Shown: positions 15,678 to 25,138, counted from the first letter of the stretch. The stretch: 64,000 nucleotides of DNA from Pseudodesulfovibrio indicus (GCF_001563225.1 NZ_CP014206.1:1364001-1428000); one strand, 5' to 3'. Translations and numbers: made by a program. Notes: generated by a model not told the origin, from the letters alone.

Positions 15678-18260
15678 TTAATTAAATGCCTTGAATATTA
15701 CCTGGACAGCATCAAAGTCTGCCTTCAAAGAGTAAAGGTCGGGCTTGTCTGGGATTTCATCAGGGTTCGTATGCCCGTCAATGAACCCACAACAGCGACT
15801 GAAAATGATCGACAAGTTCTCTCGATGCTCATCAATCTTGTCGGTCTTAATTTTTTCGAAATTCGTAACGGCAACATTCTTCTGATACCTTCTTACCGTA
15901 CCGCAAAGCACGTGCGATTCTACTAGGACCTCAATAGCAGATCTCAAAAGGCCGTACCCATCAGCAGCCAACTGATCTCTCTTTGAATCGCGCTCTTCAG
16001 CGGGGAGATTGAATATATTGCTAATATCAGCTTTAAACTTATTAAAAGACTCTTCTTTGGGAGCACGAATCCGTTCTAAGTACCCTGTATTCTTTTCATC
16101 CATTTGAACTTCATACATATTGAGCATTACGCCTGAATAGAGCGGAGATGTAGATAGCTGCCTGATACTGTTTAGAAGAAGAATACTGTGCGTAAAGATA
16201 ATCACTTGCCTCTCTTTTGACAGCTTTAAAAGTCGTCTGGCGACTTCATCAATAATTTTGTGGTCAAGACTGGTGACAGGATCATCGAAGACCGCAGGAG
16301 ACTTGCCTTTATCAAATTGCAGCTCAGTCAAAAATTCAGCGAGAGCAATTGCCTTCTGCTCTCCCTCGCTCAAAATTTCATTTAATTTGTAGCTATCGCT
16401 GATAGACTGAACAATTTTGGACTGCCCCTTGTCAGTCTTAAAGCTCATGCTCACAGGAGCATTTGAACGTCTAAAAAATTTTAACTCAGCTTCAAAGGTC
16501 TTCTGGAATTCATCAGCGACTAACTCATTTCGCGCAGCAGTGGTCTTGTCGCTGATTTTCCTAGACGAGAACAGCTTGGAGTTTGATTCAAGGACATATT
16601 TGATTTTAAACTTAGCAAGAGCGGTTGTGACATCTGCCATATTCTCGCTGAGTGTCTTCCTGTCTTCCAATTCATTGATTGCCTTTTGCAGCTTAGCTTC
16701 TACCTCGTTGAGGTTTGAAAGAGTTTCATTTTTGTTTGCCAGAGAGATTTCAATTTCTTCTTTTTTGGCCTCCAAAGTTGAAATAGTTTCATCGAATGGT
16801 ACTGCGAATTTATAATCTGCGACATCTTTTGCAACCTGGCGCGAGACAACCTTTTTTAGTTCTTTAATCGCAGAGTTGTACGTCTTTAAAAAATCTGGCT
16901 GGATTGCGGCAGAGTCATCATCTATCCCATACACAGCAATATTGAATTGGTTTTCCTCTGAAAACAAAGCAATTATGTCTGCAAAAATTTTTATATTTTT
17001 TGTAACCTTGGCAATGTCTTGTTGAGTTGTATCGTTCAGAAGCTTTCGATAGCTTTGCAACAACTCAAGCGAGGATTTGTCAGACAATTTCTGTTGACAG
17101 TAAACGCAAACCTCTTCTTCCCCTGACGGGTAATTTTTTTTGCCGATCTTGGTGATGTACTGGTCAGCTGCCTTGATGAAAGCTATGAACTCAGGAGAGT
17201 CGTAAAGCTGAACCCCTTTCTCCTCGACAACATCTTTTAGACCGACCTGTTCCTTACTCTTTAGCATATCCAGGCTGGTAAGGTTCTCAGCAAATTCTTT
17301 CAAAGACTTTTCAGACACTTTGGTCTGCTGTCCTTCAATAACCTTGATTAGCCTATCAAGCTCAGTGATATGCTGATTTCGGTCAGTGATCTCTTTGCTC
17401 AGAAGTTCTTTGTTGACCTTTTTTATCTCGTCTTTTTTGGCCTTCAGGTCAGCCTCATGCTTAACTGTAAATAAGGCAAGATCATCGATATCTTTATCTC
17501 TTGTCTTTTTATTTAAAGAAGAAACGCATTTTTGCACCTCGGTTTCGTCATGCAAAGAATCTTCCCATGATAGAGAGGTGTCTATCGTCGCAATCTTTGC
17601 TTTATGAAGCTTTGACAGTTCGTCTAACTCTTTGATCATAACGGTGAATAGGTGGAATCCAATAGGACTTACCAACAAAGTCCGTTCACCATCCAAACTT
17701 AAATGAACGCAATTATTGTTGAAAAAAGAAATGCCAGCCAAATCGATACACTCATTGGCTCCGTCCCAAGTGAATACTTGGTCTATGCCTCCTGCCTTGT
17801 AAGTAATCAAGGCTGACTGTTTGCAACTACAGCCACCATTTACGTCAGGATGAATCTTGGTTTCAGCATCGTAGCAGTATCCAAAATTCTTTAGAACACG
17901 ACCATAACCAGTTTTACCAGTTCCGTTCTCACCATAAACTACGGTCATGTCCTTGGAGAACTCAAGGGACTGTTTAGAGGCAAGACGGTTTACACCGCAA
18001 ATATCGCTAATTTTAACAAGCTCAATATCTACTGCTGAAGCACTAAATGCGGGCCTCGTGATTTCTGGAGTTTCCTGTCCCTTTTTACCAAGACCAATGC
18101 CCTGCAGAAAAGCGGAATAGACCTCGTCCCTTTCAGCTTCTACCAAGTGGCCTTCTTTCTGGACTACCTTCTGAACAAGAATCTTTGCCCAGTTCCCGGT
18201 TTCTTCGGCCCATTCCCAAAGATAGTCGATCACATCTCTTTTGGTTTCAGTTGTAGACAT
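15678..18260 (-). CDS. Large ABC-type ATPase with coiled coils and zinc-hook-like CxxC (RloC/PrrC-like, putative defence)
   Basis: 860 aa. The Walker A is GENGTGKT (110-117), the ABC signature LSEGEQKA lies near 620, and the Walker B region FDDPVTSLDH near 655. This is the split arrangement of Rad50/SMC-like ATPases (AAA_13-type). Long charged helices flank a CVYC motif at 385-388, which sits where Rad50 and RloC place a zinc hook. The C-terminal 90 residues include R773-SAI-E777 and later histidines, reminiscent of the R-x3-E...H triad of PrrC/RloC anticodon nucleases. The match is suggestive, not proven. Flanked by IS relics, it forms a single-gene cassette. An anti-phage, tRNA-cleaving role is inferred; a DNA-ended sensor ATPase is the alternative. 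Confidence 0.7.
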   Translation of the reverse strand: MSTTETKRDVIDYLWEWAEETGNWAKILVQKVVQKEGHLVEAERDEVYSAFLQGIGLGKKGQETPEITRPAFSASAVDIELVKISDICGVNRLASKQSLEFSKDMTVVYGENGTGKTGYGRVLKNFGYCYDAETKIHPDVNGGCSCKQSALITYKAGGIDQVFTWDGANECIDLAGISFFNNNCVHLSLDGERTLLVSPIGFHLFTVMIKELDELSKLHKAKIATIDTSLSWEDSLHDETEVQKCVSSLNKKTRDKDIDDLALFTVKHEADLKAKKDEIKKVNKELLSKEITDRNQHITELDRLIKVIEGQQTKVSEKSLKEFAENLTSLDMLKSKEQVGLKDVVEEKGVQLYDSPEFIAFIKAADQYITKIGKKNYPSGEEEVCVYCQQKLSDKSSLELLQSYRKLLNDTTQQDIAKVTKNIKIFADIIALFSEENQFNIAVYGIDDDSAAIQPDFLKTYNSAIKELKKVVSRQVAKDVADYKFAVPFDETISTLEAKKEEIEISLANKNETLSNLNEVEAKLQKAINELEDRKTLSENMADVTTALAKFKIKYVLESNSKLFSSRKISDKTTAARNELVADEFQKTFEAELKFFRRSNAPVSMSFKTDKGQSKIVQSISDSYKLNEILSEGEQKAIALAEFLTELQFDKGKSPAVFDDPVTSLDHKIIDEVARRLLKLSKERQVIIFTHSILLLNSIRQLSTSPLYSGVMLNMYEVQMDEKNTGYLERIRAPKEESFNKFKADISNIFNLPAEERDSKRDQLAADGYGLLRSAIEVLVESHVLCGTVRRYQKNVAVTNFEKIKTDKIDEHRENLSIIFSRCCGFIDGHTNPDEIPDKPDLYSLKADFDAVQVIFKAFN

Positions 18261-18397
18261 ATTTCATACCCCAAAATTACCCTAAAATTTGGAATGGCAA
18301 GGATTATACAAAAGCCAAAATATCATAAACGTATTATGTTTTGATAGTTTTAGAATTTGATATACCTCATCAAAACAGGACGTCAAACTGTAAAGTC

Positions 18398-18620
18398 AGA
18401 AGTGGGTCCACTTTGTTGAACCACTGAGCGGCGTTTTTTAGGAAGAGGCGGTAATCATTTTTTAGCGTTATCTTCCAACATAGAGAGGATTTAACGAGGC
18501 TTGAAACCCAGAGCTAGGCCCAGGGCCATATGCCACCTATGGATGTGCTGGCACGCCATAACTGTTAATTGCGTCTTCCAAAGCTGATACGCTGCGGGTC
18601 CTTGCCTCATAATTATTTTT
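18398..18620. mobile_element. IS3-like element remnant
   Basis: It begins AGAAGTGGGTCCACTT (18398-18413), whose exact inverse occurs at 25139-25154. Further in, GGCACGCCATAAC(T)GTT and CTTCCAAAGCTGATAC resemble 10850-10890 of the decayed transposase. It bounds the CBASS cassette on its downstream side. Together with 18261-18397 it makes up the whole gap between the ATPase and the CBASS effector; no gene is present there. Confidence 0.6.
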
Positions 18621-18662
18621 TATCTTAACCGATTCTAACTGGTTTATTAGCAGCTATGTAGG

Positions 18663-19703
18663 TTACCCCTGAACTATTTCTTGCCGCCCCTTATCTACTC
18701 TGACAGCCCATACGTACTGGTTAGTCTTAGAGTCGTACTGGTAAACGAACGTCTCGGGATAGGCATTTTCCTGATAATACATCCCCAGTTTGAAAGCGCT
18801 CGAAGCGCCGGTGGCGAGGAAGAGATGAACCCGCTCGATCTTTCCGCGGACGTCACGGATGTAATCATTGATTGCAGCCGTAATCTCCGTGAGTTGCCGC
18901 TCGCAAAGGACTGCATCGGTCTTGATGTCCCACTGAGGCTCGACCCGGGCAATGCAGTCACGCAGGTGCTCTGGGATCTGCTCATCATGTATGGGAATGG
19001 TGAAAGGGATAACGATAGCCAAGTCTTTTTTAAGTTCCTTGGGCTTGGCTATCTCAATCCGCTTGCCGCTGTCGCACTCATCAAGAGTGCTCCATTTAAG
19101 TGCATTGCGGTCATAATCCATAACCTCAAGGCCTTTGCGCGTCCCCAGGAGGCATCCTGCGGCATACAGCAGGGGGACATCTGCCAAACCGGCGAAAAGC
19201 ACGTGCTTGGGGCTTTGCTCCTCGGAGGATATCCGATGTTTCAGGTCCCGCTCAATTTGTTTCAATTCGTCGAGTCTCTCCTCTGGAGTTGCCCGGTCAA
19301 TGATCGGGTAGGAAAAGGGGATTACACGACCCAAGGTATACTTGGATGGTAGGTCATCTCTGGGAGGAGCCTCAGCCATCCTGGATAGGCCGCGAACATA
19401 CACTAGGGCGGTCGACCAGCTCTTCTCGCAATGTTTGATGCGCAAGATGAAACAGACAATACCGACAGCCATTAGGCTGATAGACATCCAAAGCGGGGCC
19501 TGTGCGCCCCACGATGCGGTGACCGAAGACAAGACAGGAAACTCCAGGTCGGCCTTGAGACAAAACCCAGCCCCCCCTGCCCCAAACGTCCCGGCCAAAA
19601 ACACCCCGTTGGCAGCCCTAAGACCCGGGTCCATAGATCTGTATTTCAGCCACATGGTGAATAGCCACGTGATCCCGTTCCATATCGTCTGAAAAAGTTT
19701 CAT
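18663..19703 (-). CDS. cap14: CBASS effector with two membrane helices and a SAVED domain
   Basis: 346 aa from the ATG at 19703 (GGAG 8 nt upstream). Two hydrophobic segments (about residues 29-50 and 68-90, the second WMSISLMAVGIVCFIL) precede a C-terminal SAVED-like sensor domain, recognised by paired patterns such as HVLFAGLADVPLLYAAG and, near the end, VHLFLATGASSAFKLG. In CBASS, SAVED domains bind the cyclic oligonucleotide and the linked membrane helices then disrupt the inner membrane of the infected cell. It is the last gene of a four-gene operon, 1 bp after cap3. The SAVED call rests on motif style and strong context. Confidence 0.75.
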   Translation of the reverse strand: MKLFQTIWNGITWLFTMWLKYRSMDPGLRAANGVFLAGTFGAGGAGFCLKADLEFPVLSSVTASWGAQAPLWMSISLMAVGIVCFILRIKHCEKSWSTALVYVRGLSRMAEAPPRDDLPSKYTLGRVIPFSYPIIDRATPEERLDELKQIERDLKHRISSEEQSPKHVLFAGLADVPLLYAAGCLLGTRKGLEVMDYDRNALKWSTLDECDSGKRIEIAKPKELKKDLAIVIPFTIPIHDEQIPEHLRDCIARVEPQWDIKTDAVLCERQLTEITAAINDYIRDVRGKIERVHLFLATGASSAFKLGMYYQENAYPETFVYQYDSKTNQYVWAVRVDKGRQEIVQG

Positions 19704-19704
19704 T

Positions 19705-20166
19705 TTATAACTCCGTGAGTTGTTTGCACACGCCGTTTTTGAATCCGATCCAGGCGTTGGTCCTTTCTGTCCCAACGATGAGGAAAACGAGACTTGAGCC
19801 CTCGTATTTCCCTTTTCGAAGAAGACTGTTCCAGTCCTTCAGGTCAGTCGAAGACGGGGTGGGCACCGGCTCAGGGTGTGTATGCCATGCCCCAAGAAGC
19901 GTCAGGGTGCTGCTAGATATCTTCCATGCCCTATGGAGTTTCAGGTTGTGGAAACAGGACCGGAAGAAAAACGATCTGCGACGGCGGTCCATGAAATACG
20001 GGACGGTCACCGATTCGACTACGCGATGGTTTCCCTGAAGAGGAAAGCGTCCGATGAGCAAGCCACCGGCTTCCTTGTCCTTGAGGTCAAGCTGGCGATA
20101 CCCAAGCATCTGTTCGACAGCTTCCTCCATGAGAATCAGCTTGCCGCTTGACAGCGCAAAATTCAT
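19705..20166 (-). CDS. cap3: CBASS JAB/JAMM isopeptidase (Cap3)
   Basis: 153 aa if started at the ATG at 20166 (GGGGGAG lies 9 nt upstream); the frame is open to an ATG at 20187 inside cap2. The JAMM metalloprotease signature is complete: the upstream Glu in KEAGGLLIG and the zinc motif GAWHTHPEP followed by S-x2-D (TPSSTDLKDW). Cap3 removes the conjugate that Cap2 adds to the C-terminus of the CD-NTase. It lies between cap2 and the effector gene with 1-5 bp gaps, as expected for one operon. Confidence 0.88.
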   Translation of the reverse strand: MNFALSSGKLILMEEAVEQMLGYRQLDLKDKEAGGLLIGRFPLQGNHRVVESVTVPYFMDRRRRSFFFRSCFHNLKLHRAWKISSSTLTLLGAWHTHPEPVPTPSSTDLKDWNSLLRKGKYEGSSLVFLIVGTERTNAWIGFKNGVCKQLTEL

Positions 20167-20171
20167 CCTCA

Positions 20172-21950
20172 TCATCTCCCCCTGCATACCGGGCAGATGA
20201 CACTTGCAAAGTCTCGGGAATCCTTCACTGAGAGAGGAGAGTCCGCCTCAAAAGAAGGATTGAATTCCAGCCCCATCTTTTCGGCCACGTCTGCCCGGCC
20301 TCGCCATGAACGGTACATGCTCGGGGATCCTTCTGGGTCATTGATGGTGTCCAAAAGCATTTCGCAGGCCATGATAGCAGTCTTTTCGGCATCCAGGGCA
20401 GAAAAGGGTATGAAGCTGCCGCAACCGGTCAAGTCCTTAGCCACGACTTGGTCGGGCTTTAGATAGTGGCAGGTCATGTACGGGCCCTGGTCACGATCCC
20501 TGACCAGGCAGTTGAAACAGCCCTTGGTATCGCCGTCCAAAACGGCGAAGCCGCCGACTCCCGCGGCTTCCACCCAGGTGAAAAGTATTGGAGGCAGCCC
20601 CATGCCCTCCCGCTGTCGGCTGACTTCGCGCATTCCGTTGAAGTCGCCGGTTGCGTCGACGATAAAATCCATTCGTTTTGCTTCGCCCTCGTGGTCCTCA
20701 AGCCATTCCTCCCGACCCATATGTCTCCAAACGGTCGAAAGGCCGACATGTTCACTGGCTAGGTTGTCGGCAAGCGCCTTGGCCTTCTTTGTTCCAATTG
20801 AACTGCTCCCGAGATAATGGCGAAAGACGTTCTCATGAGTGAAATAATCGGAGTCCACAAGGACGAGTTCGCCAACTCCCATGAGTGTCAACTTCTCGGC
20901 CACCCGGCAGCCGACAGCCCCACAGCCGACGACGGCCACGGACACCTCCGTTAGGTCGTACTCTGCACCAGCTCTTTCGGTCATGAATTCCCTGTAGTGG
21001 TGTTCGATTTCAATTGGAGTGATCTCCCACGGCTTTTCGCTGTCGCTCTCAAAAAAATTCTCCTTGCTCCTGCCTTTTATGTGGACCCCGAAGAGGGCAT
21101 GCCCGCCTGCGGGCCGAGGGGTGGAGAAGAAAAAGGTATAGTGCTGAGTCTGGGATGTCCTGGGCCTGTCCTTCTCCGATTTTTTCCTGAACTTGGACTT
21201 CTTCCCTGACGGTTTTTTACGGAACTTTCCGTTTTTCATCCAGACGTCGAACTTGGAAGTCTTCACCTTGACCGAACCAAACAGCGAGCGCACGTAGGCC
21301 GCCGACACTGTGTCGGAGGAGGGCGGCAACACAGGAGTGTCGAGGGGAAAGTACCAGGCTGTCTCGGGATCACCGTTTTTGAAACGCTGGGCATAAGCCG
21401 CCGACGGGAGTTCTCCGGCATACGTGATAGTGGATCCTTTGTGAGTGGATCTGACTGTCATCCGAACCGATTCCCTGGCTGGCGGGGCAAAGAAGGCAAC
21501 AGTTTGCTTGCCCTTGAGCCAGCGCCAGAATCCCTCGAATTCGTCGACGAGGTTGTCTGGATCTGGCTCCTTGAGGCTTTCCTCCAACCTCTTAAGGGCA
21601 GCGTATATGCCGGACGACAGAATGTCCCGGGGGCGGGAGGTTGCAAAGAATCCACCCGCGCGCCGATCCCAGAAACAGATATCGCCATGGCAATTCACAT
21701 GGTTGAGCAGTTCGTACCTTTCCGGATTACGCAGATAGACCTTGGGCATGTCCGCCGGGAACTGATTGGTGATGACGACGACGAGATCATGGGGCTCGCC
21801 ATCAATGGTACAGGTCACATCCCATGCAGCCAGACAGGTCTTCTCGTGCTCAAAAGAAGGCTTGCCATCCAGAACCTCTCGCCTGGCGACGTCGTGGATC
21901 TCTGGATGTGCGGCCAACCATTCTTCAACCTGATCCAGATCCAGGTTCAC
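20172..21950 (-). CDS. cap2: CBASS E2-E1 fusion ligase (Cap2)
   Basis: 592 aa, ubiquitin-transfer-like fusion. The N-terminal E2-like domain (about 1-150) contains NCHGDIC; Cys92 is the probable E2 cysteine. The C-terminal E1/ThiF domain (about 330-592) has the nucleotide motif VVGCGAVGCRVAEKL, the acidic VDSDYFTHEN and a likely catalytic Cys in KDLTGCGSFIPF. It ends with a CPVCRG zinc-type motif. Cap2 attaches the CD-NTase C-terminus to targets and primes cyclic nucleotide synthesis. Start is GTG at 21950, overlapping the CD-NTase stop by 4 nt (GTGA), so the two are translationally coupled. Confidence 0.92.
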   Translation of the reverse strand: MNLDLDQVEEWLAAHPEIHDVARREVLDGKPSFEHEKTCLAAWDVTCTIDGEPHDLVVVITNQFPADMPKVYLRNPERYELLNHVNCHGDICFWDRRAGGFFATSRPRDILSSGIYAALKRLEESLKEPDPDNLVDEFEGFWRWLKGKQTVAFFAPPARESVRMTVRSTHKGSTITYAGELPSAAYAQRFKNGDPETAWYFPLDTPVLPPSSDTVSAAYVRSLFGSVKVKTSKFDVWMKNGKFRKKPSGKKSKFRKKSEKDRPRTSQTQHYTFFFSTPRPAGGHALFGVHIKGRSKENFFESDSEKPWEITPIEIEHHYREFMTERAGAEYDLTEVSVAVVGCGAVGCRVAEKLTLMGVGELVLVDSDYFTHENVFRHYLGSSSIGTKKAKALADNLASEHVGLSTVWRHMGREEWLEDHEGEAKRMDFIVDATGDFNGMREVSRQREGMGLPPILFTWVEAAGVGGFAVLDGDTKGCFNCLVRDRDQGPYMTCHYLKPDQVVAKDLTGCGSFIPFSALDAEKTAIMACEMLLDTINDPEGSPSMYRSWRGRADVAEKMGLEFNPSFEADSPLSVKDSRDFASVICPVCRGR

Positions 21951-22936
21951 GCACTCGCTCCGGCCGGGGCAACAGCCCGCTTGGTCTTTTGGGACGTCTC
22001 TGCCTCAGTCGGCACCGGGAAATCGTCGCCGAACTGCTTGCGAAGGATTTTACAGGCGTCAGTTTCAAGGTCGCAGTCGGCGGCCTCAAGCAAGGCTCCC
22101 TTGAGGGTTTCCATGGTTTTTTTGAAATTGCTCATCTGAATATCAGTCAAATCCGCGTTGAGGTCGCAGAACGGTTCGACTGGCAACATGGCTTTGAGGC
22201 CGTCCCCCCAGACGAACAGTAGAGTGTCGACCAGGAGGATCAGGGCCTCAAGGTCGTTGTAGGTCGCATTAAAGTTTCGCTTAGGAATAAAGTGGTTCAG
22301 GACACAGACCGTCAGGGCGATGCTGTAGGGTTTTTCGCCACCAAGCGTCTTGTCGCGCCACTTCTTCAGATACCTGATGACACGGCGCATCTGGGCGCGT
22401 TCATCCGGGTCGTCGGAATATTTGTTTACCTTGGCAAGCAGCCCCTTGGGGTCGGACTTCTCCCAGAACTTCTTGTCGGCATCAGAGTTCCGCTTGCCCT
22501 TTGCAATGTAGATATCGTTGGAATACTCGTTGGGGTCTTTTGCATAGATGGCTAGATCAACGTGGTACTGAGGTACGTTCTCACGGACATATTGGACAGT
22601 CACGCAGGAGCGCCGGATATCGGCATTGCGGCTAGCCCTATCTAGAGCGTCATAAACCTTTTCCTTGAGCTCCACCGAGTTCTTGTAATCGTCAGTGGTC
22701 GCGTTGAAAAGCAGCCCGACGTCGATGTCATAATCGCCGTCCTTGGGGAAGATGCCGGTGCCCATGGCATAGGAGCCCTGGTTGAAATGCGCGAAGCTGA
22801 GCCCGTCCTCCAGGTTCTCGTTGAGTTCAGCGATCAGCAGATCCCGTTTTTCGCGCAGGATTTTCGTGTCATCCAGATTCCCCAGCTCAATGGCCTCGTG
22901 AAATTTTTTGAAATGCTTTTGAAGGTCGAGTGACAT
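21947..22936 (-). CDS. CBASS CD-NTase (cGAS/DncV-like nucleotidyltransferase)
   Basis: 329 aa. The nucleotidyltransferase core is clear: GS at 54-55 in QGSYAMGTG, then DGDYDIDVG with the metal-binding pair D70/D72, and the third acid D128 in YHVDLAIY. Such enzymes make cyclic di- or trinucleotide alarm signals when phage infection is sensed. The C-terminus ends GASA. An Ala or Gly end is what Cap2 conjugates, which agrees with the cap2 and cap3 genes downstream. It is the first gene of the operon, read away from the divergent nuclease at 23158. I cannot assign the clade or the cyclic product. Confidence 0.92.
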   Translation of the reverse strand: MSLDLQKHFKKFHEAIELGNLDDTKILREKRDLLIAELNENLEDGLSFAHFNQGSYAMGTGIFPKDGDYDIDVGLLFNATTDDYKNSVELKEKVYDALDRASRNADIRRSCVTVQYVRENVPQYHVDLAIYAKDPNEYSNDIYIAKGKRNSDADKKFWEKSDPKGLLAKVNKYSDDPDERAQMRRVIRYLKKWRDKTLGGEKPYSIALTVCVLNHFIPKRNFNATYNDLEALILLVDTLLFVWGDGLKAMLPVEPFCDLNADLTDIQMSNFKKTMETLKGALLEAADCDLETDACKILRKQFGDDFPVPTEAETSQKTKRAVAPAGASA

Positions 22937-23157
22937 TTCTCCTCCACTTCTTGGATGTTACCCCGGATAGTCGAAAATAATTCGTGCCGCCTATATGTCA
23001 AGGCTATCTGTCTGAATTTATATTCCATACTGCGTTAGTCGGATAATGGACTGGTAGAGAATAAGGGGTGCTTCTGGATGTTTTAACGATCATTTGATAA
23101 TTTAGCCACCAGTACGTCCGATTCTGATATGGTCTGGACATATTAAGGAGGTATACA

Positions 23158-24207
23158 ATGAGATTCCTGATTTCTTTCATTCTGATTTTAGCCATCGCCC
23201 CCGCGCATGCGGGCATGGACTGCCCCAGTAGAGCTGATGGGGAGATCATCATCGGTACTTTCAATGTTTATATTCTCGGGAATCTCGCAGAAAAGTACAC
23301 TAATCCTGAGACTCTTAACTCTCCTGAAATTCCCAAGCGCATCACCGCGATTTCCGATGTCATTGCCGTGGGGGCATTTGACCTAGTGGCGATTCAGGAA
23401 CTCGAATATGGTGACCCAGGCAAGGCTGCAATGCGAGATTTAGTTGCTACACTGAAAACTCGTCACGGCATTAACTACGATTACTTCGTCAGCGACAATA
23501 TTGGATACGGGTTTCGTATGTATGAAAGCATGGCATTCATGTTCAAGGCGGAAGTGGTGACGCCACAAGTAATTCCTGGGACTAACAAGTACACCCAACT
23601 CATCCCAATTGACGGGCGCGATCTTGTCCGTACAAAATGGTTAACTGGCAACTTCGACTTCACGCTTATTTCTGCTCACTTAGCGTGGGGTAATGAATCT
23701 AAACGAATCGATGGCTACCAAGAGATCGACATGATCTTTTCTACGCCGACTCCTTCGAAATACAGTCAAGATCCGGACATTATCGTTTTGGGGGATTTCA
23801 ACCGGTTTGGCGATGAGCAAGAGTCCGTAAAACACCTTAAATATGATGGTGACTTCTCCGCGCCGAACATCACGATCTTTGACCCGAATTTTAATGAAAT
23901 CGTCGAACCAACTTTCTCACATGCCTCGGGATTGGGATTACCTAATGATGATCCTCAGTGGCTTTCAACGACAATATCTGATGATAATGCCAAGGTGTAT
24001 GACATCGTCATGCTCAGCCCGAGTGTTGCCGAAAAGTTCACTGGAGGGCCATCAGGCGGTCAGTTCGGCCAGGACTGGGGCATTCTCCATTTTGACGAAG
24101 TCGGAGGATGCAGCCACCAACCAGGCTGGGAGCAACTTGGCCATGATCCGATGAAAGAGTTGGTGTCAGACCACAGGCCGCTTTGGATGAAGTTTTCCGT
24201 TCAATAG
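23158..24207 (+). CDS. Secreted endonuclease/exonuclease/phosphatase (DNase I-like) protein
   Basis: 349 aa. An N-terminal signal peptide (residues 1-19, ending AHA) indicates export. The EEP fold motifs appear in order: GTFNVYILG, VAIQELE (catalytic Glu), ISAHLAWG, IVLGDFNRFGDE (Asp/Asn), YDIVMLS and SDHRPLW (Asp-His). These fit a metal-dependent nuclease or phosphodiesterase acting in the periplasm or outside. AAGGAGG lies 8 nt before the ATG. It is divergent from the CBASS operon, with about 220 bp of promoter space and no gene between them, and lies within the same IS-bounded segment. Whether it helps defence or is independent cargo is open. Confidence 0.85.
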   Translation: MRFLISFILILAIAPAHAGMDCPSRADGEIIIGTFNVYILGNLAEKYTNPETLNSPEIPKRITAISDVIAVGAFDLVAIQELEYGDPGKAAMRDLVATLKTRHGINYDYFVSDNIGYGFRMYESMAFMFKAEVVTPQVIPGTNKYTQLIPIDGRDLVRTKWLTGNFDFTLISAHLAWGNESKRIDGYQEIDMIFSTPTPSKYSQDPDIIVLGDFNRFGDEQESVKHLKYDGDFSAPNITIFDPNFNEIVEPTFSHASGLGLPNDDPQWLSTTISDDNAKVYDIVMLSPSVAEKFTGGPSGGQFGQDWGILHFDEVGGCSHQPGWEQLGHDPMKELVSDHRPLWMKFSVQ

Positions 24208-24350
24208 CGGCGTAGCACATCTGGTACTGAATTCCATGGGTACGTCATTTATGCTTCATACCAAAATGGAAAAGGGCAAGGATATATTAATGAGATCATT
24301 TCGCTACATCATTTATTGATTCTCACATTATCAACTAAGATTGTCTTTTT

Positions 24351-24947
24351 ATGAAATACCGCCGTGAATATTCTCGTTCGGCACATAGGGTGGTGTACGG
24401 GGAACACACTTTTCGATCCAAACTGGAAGCTCAATGGGCGGTTTTTATGGATGCCCTATCCATCAAATATGACTATGAGCCCTATAGTTTTCTATTGGAT
24501 GAGGGGATCGGATACTGTCCTGATTTTTGGTTGCCCAACTATGATAGTTTTCTCGAAATCAAACCCGCAGGGGCGTTGGCCGAACGGGAAATGGAAAAAG
24601 CTTTGCTTTGGGTAGAATTCAATGGTGATCTGGTTATCCTTGAAGGCTTTCCAATCAGAAAAGGGCATAGCCTAATCGGCACGAATACTAGACCCGTATT
24701 TACGCGTGATTCGATCAGGTGGGGAGAGTGTCCTAGATGTAGGACAATAGTTTTGTCGGACAACGGAGAACCTAATTGCAACTGCTTTGATCTTGAAGAA
24801 CTTGAGGACATGTTTTCAGGAGCGAGTCCAGAGGTTGATTTCACCAAGACTACCAGGCTGAAAGAAGCTTACAGGATCGCTCGAAAGCATTCCTTCACAA
24901 CTCGAAATAGGGTCCTTCCGCTCCAAACACTTATGGACTTTTGTTGA
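24351..24947 (+). CDS. PD-(D/E)XK nuclease-like protein with a zinc-ribbon-like segment
   Basis: 198 aa. An N-terminal helix (FRSKLEAQWAVFMD) is followed by the nuclease core CPDFWLP...FLEIKPAG, that is PD-x13-ExK, with the preceding Glu in the helix. This is the layout of small PD-(D/E)XK nucleases in phages and mobile elements. A CPRC...CNC set (about 125-147) may bind zinc. No clear ribosome site precedes the ATG, so the start is uncertain. It follows the secreted nuclease on the same strand after 140 bp. The 214 bp downstream hold no gene. The role, resolvase-like or defence nuclease, is not determined. Confidence 0.65.
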   Translation: MKYRREYSRSAHRVVYGEHTFRSKLEAQWAVFMDALSIKYDYEPYSFLLDEGIGYCPDFWLPNYDSFLEIKPAGALAEREMEKALLWVEFNGDLVILEGFPIRKGHSLIGTNTRPVFTRDSIRWGECPRCRTIVLSDNGEPNCNCFDLEELEDMFSGASPEVDFTKTTRLKEAYRIARKHSFTTRNRVLPLQTLMDFC

Positions 24948-25138
24948 CGTGCTGGGGAGAGTGTCGTCCGGCCATTGTTACACTACCTTACGGGCTGAGA
25001 TGCCTCTATTCTCTATGAACCAGGGGGAGGGGGGCAAAATTTCTTTTGTGAGACTTTTTACTCCAGCATTATATGCCCATCAGACAATTTGGATGATCTG
25101 ATTGTTTACTTGGTTTTTTATGTTTTGATTCTCGGTAG

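Noticed and set aside
25067-25085. CCAGCATTATATGCCCA also occurs near 27222 in the gene of the 133-aa coiled-coil protein
   Set aside because: A 17-bp match in AT-rich DNA without further similarity; too little to claim a second copy of the mobility module.
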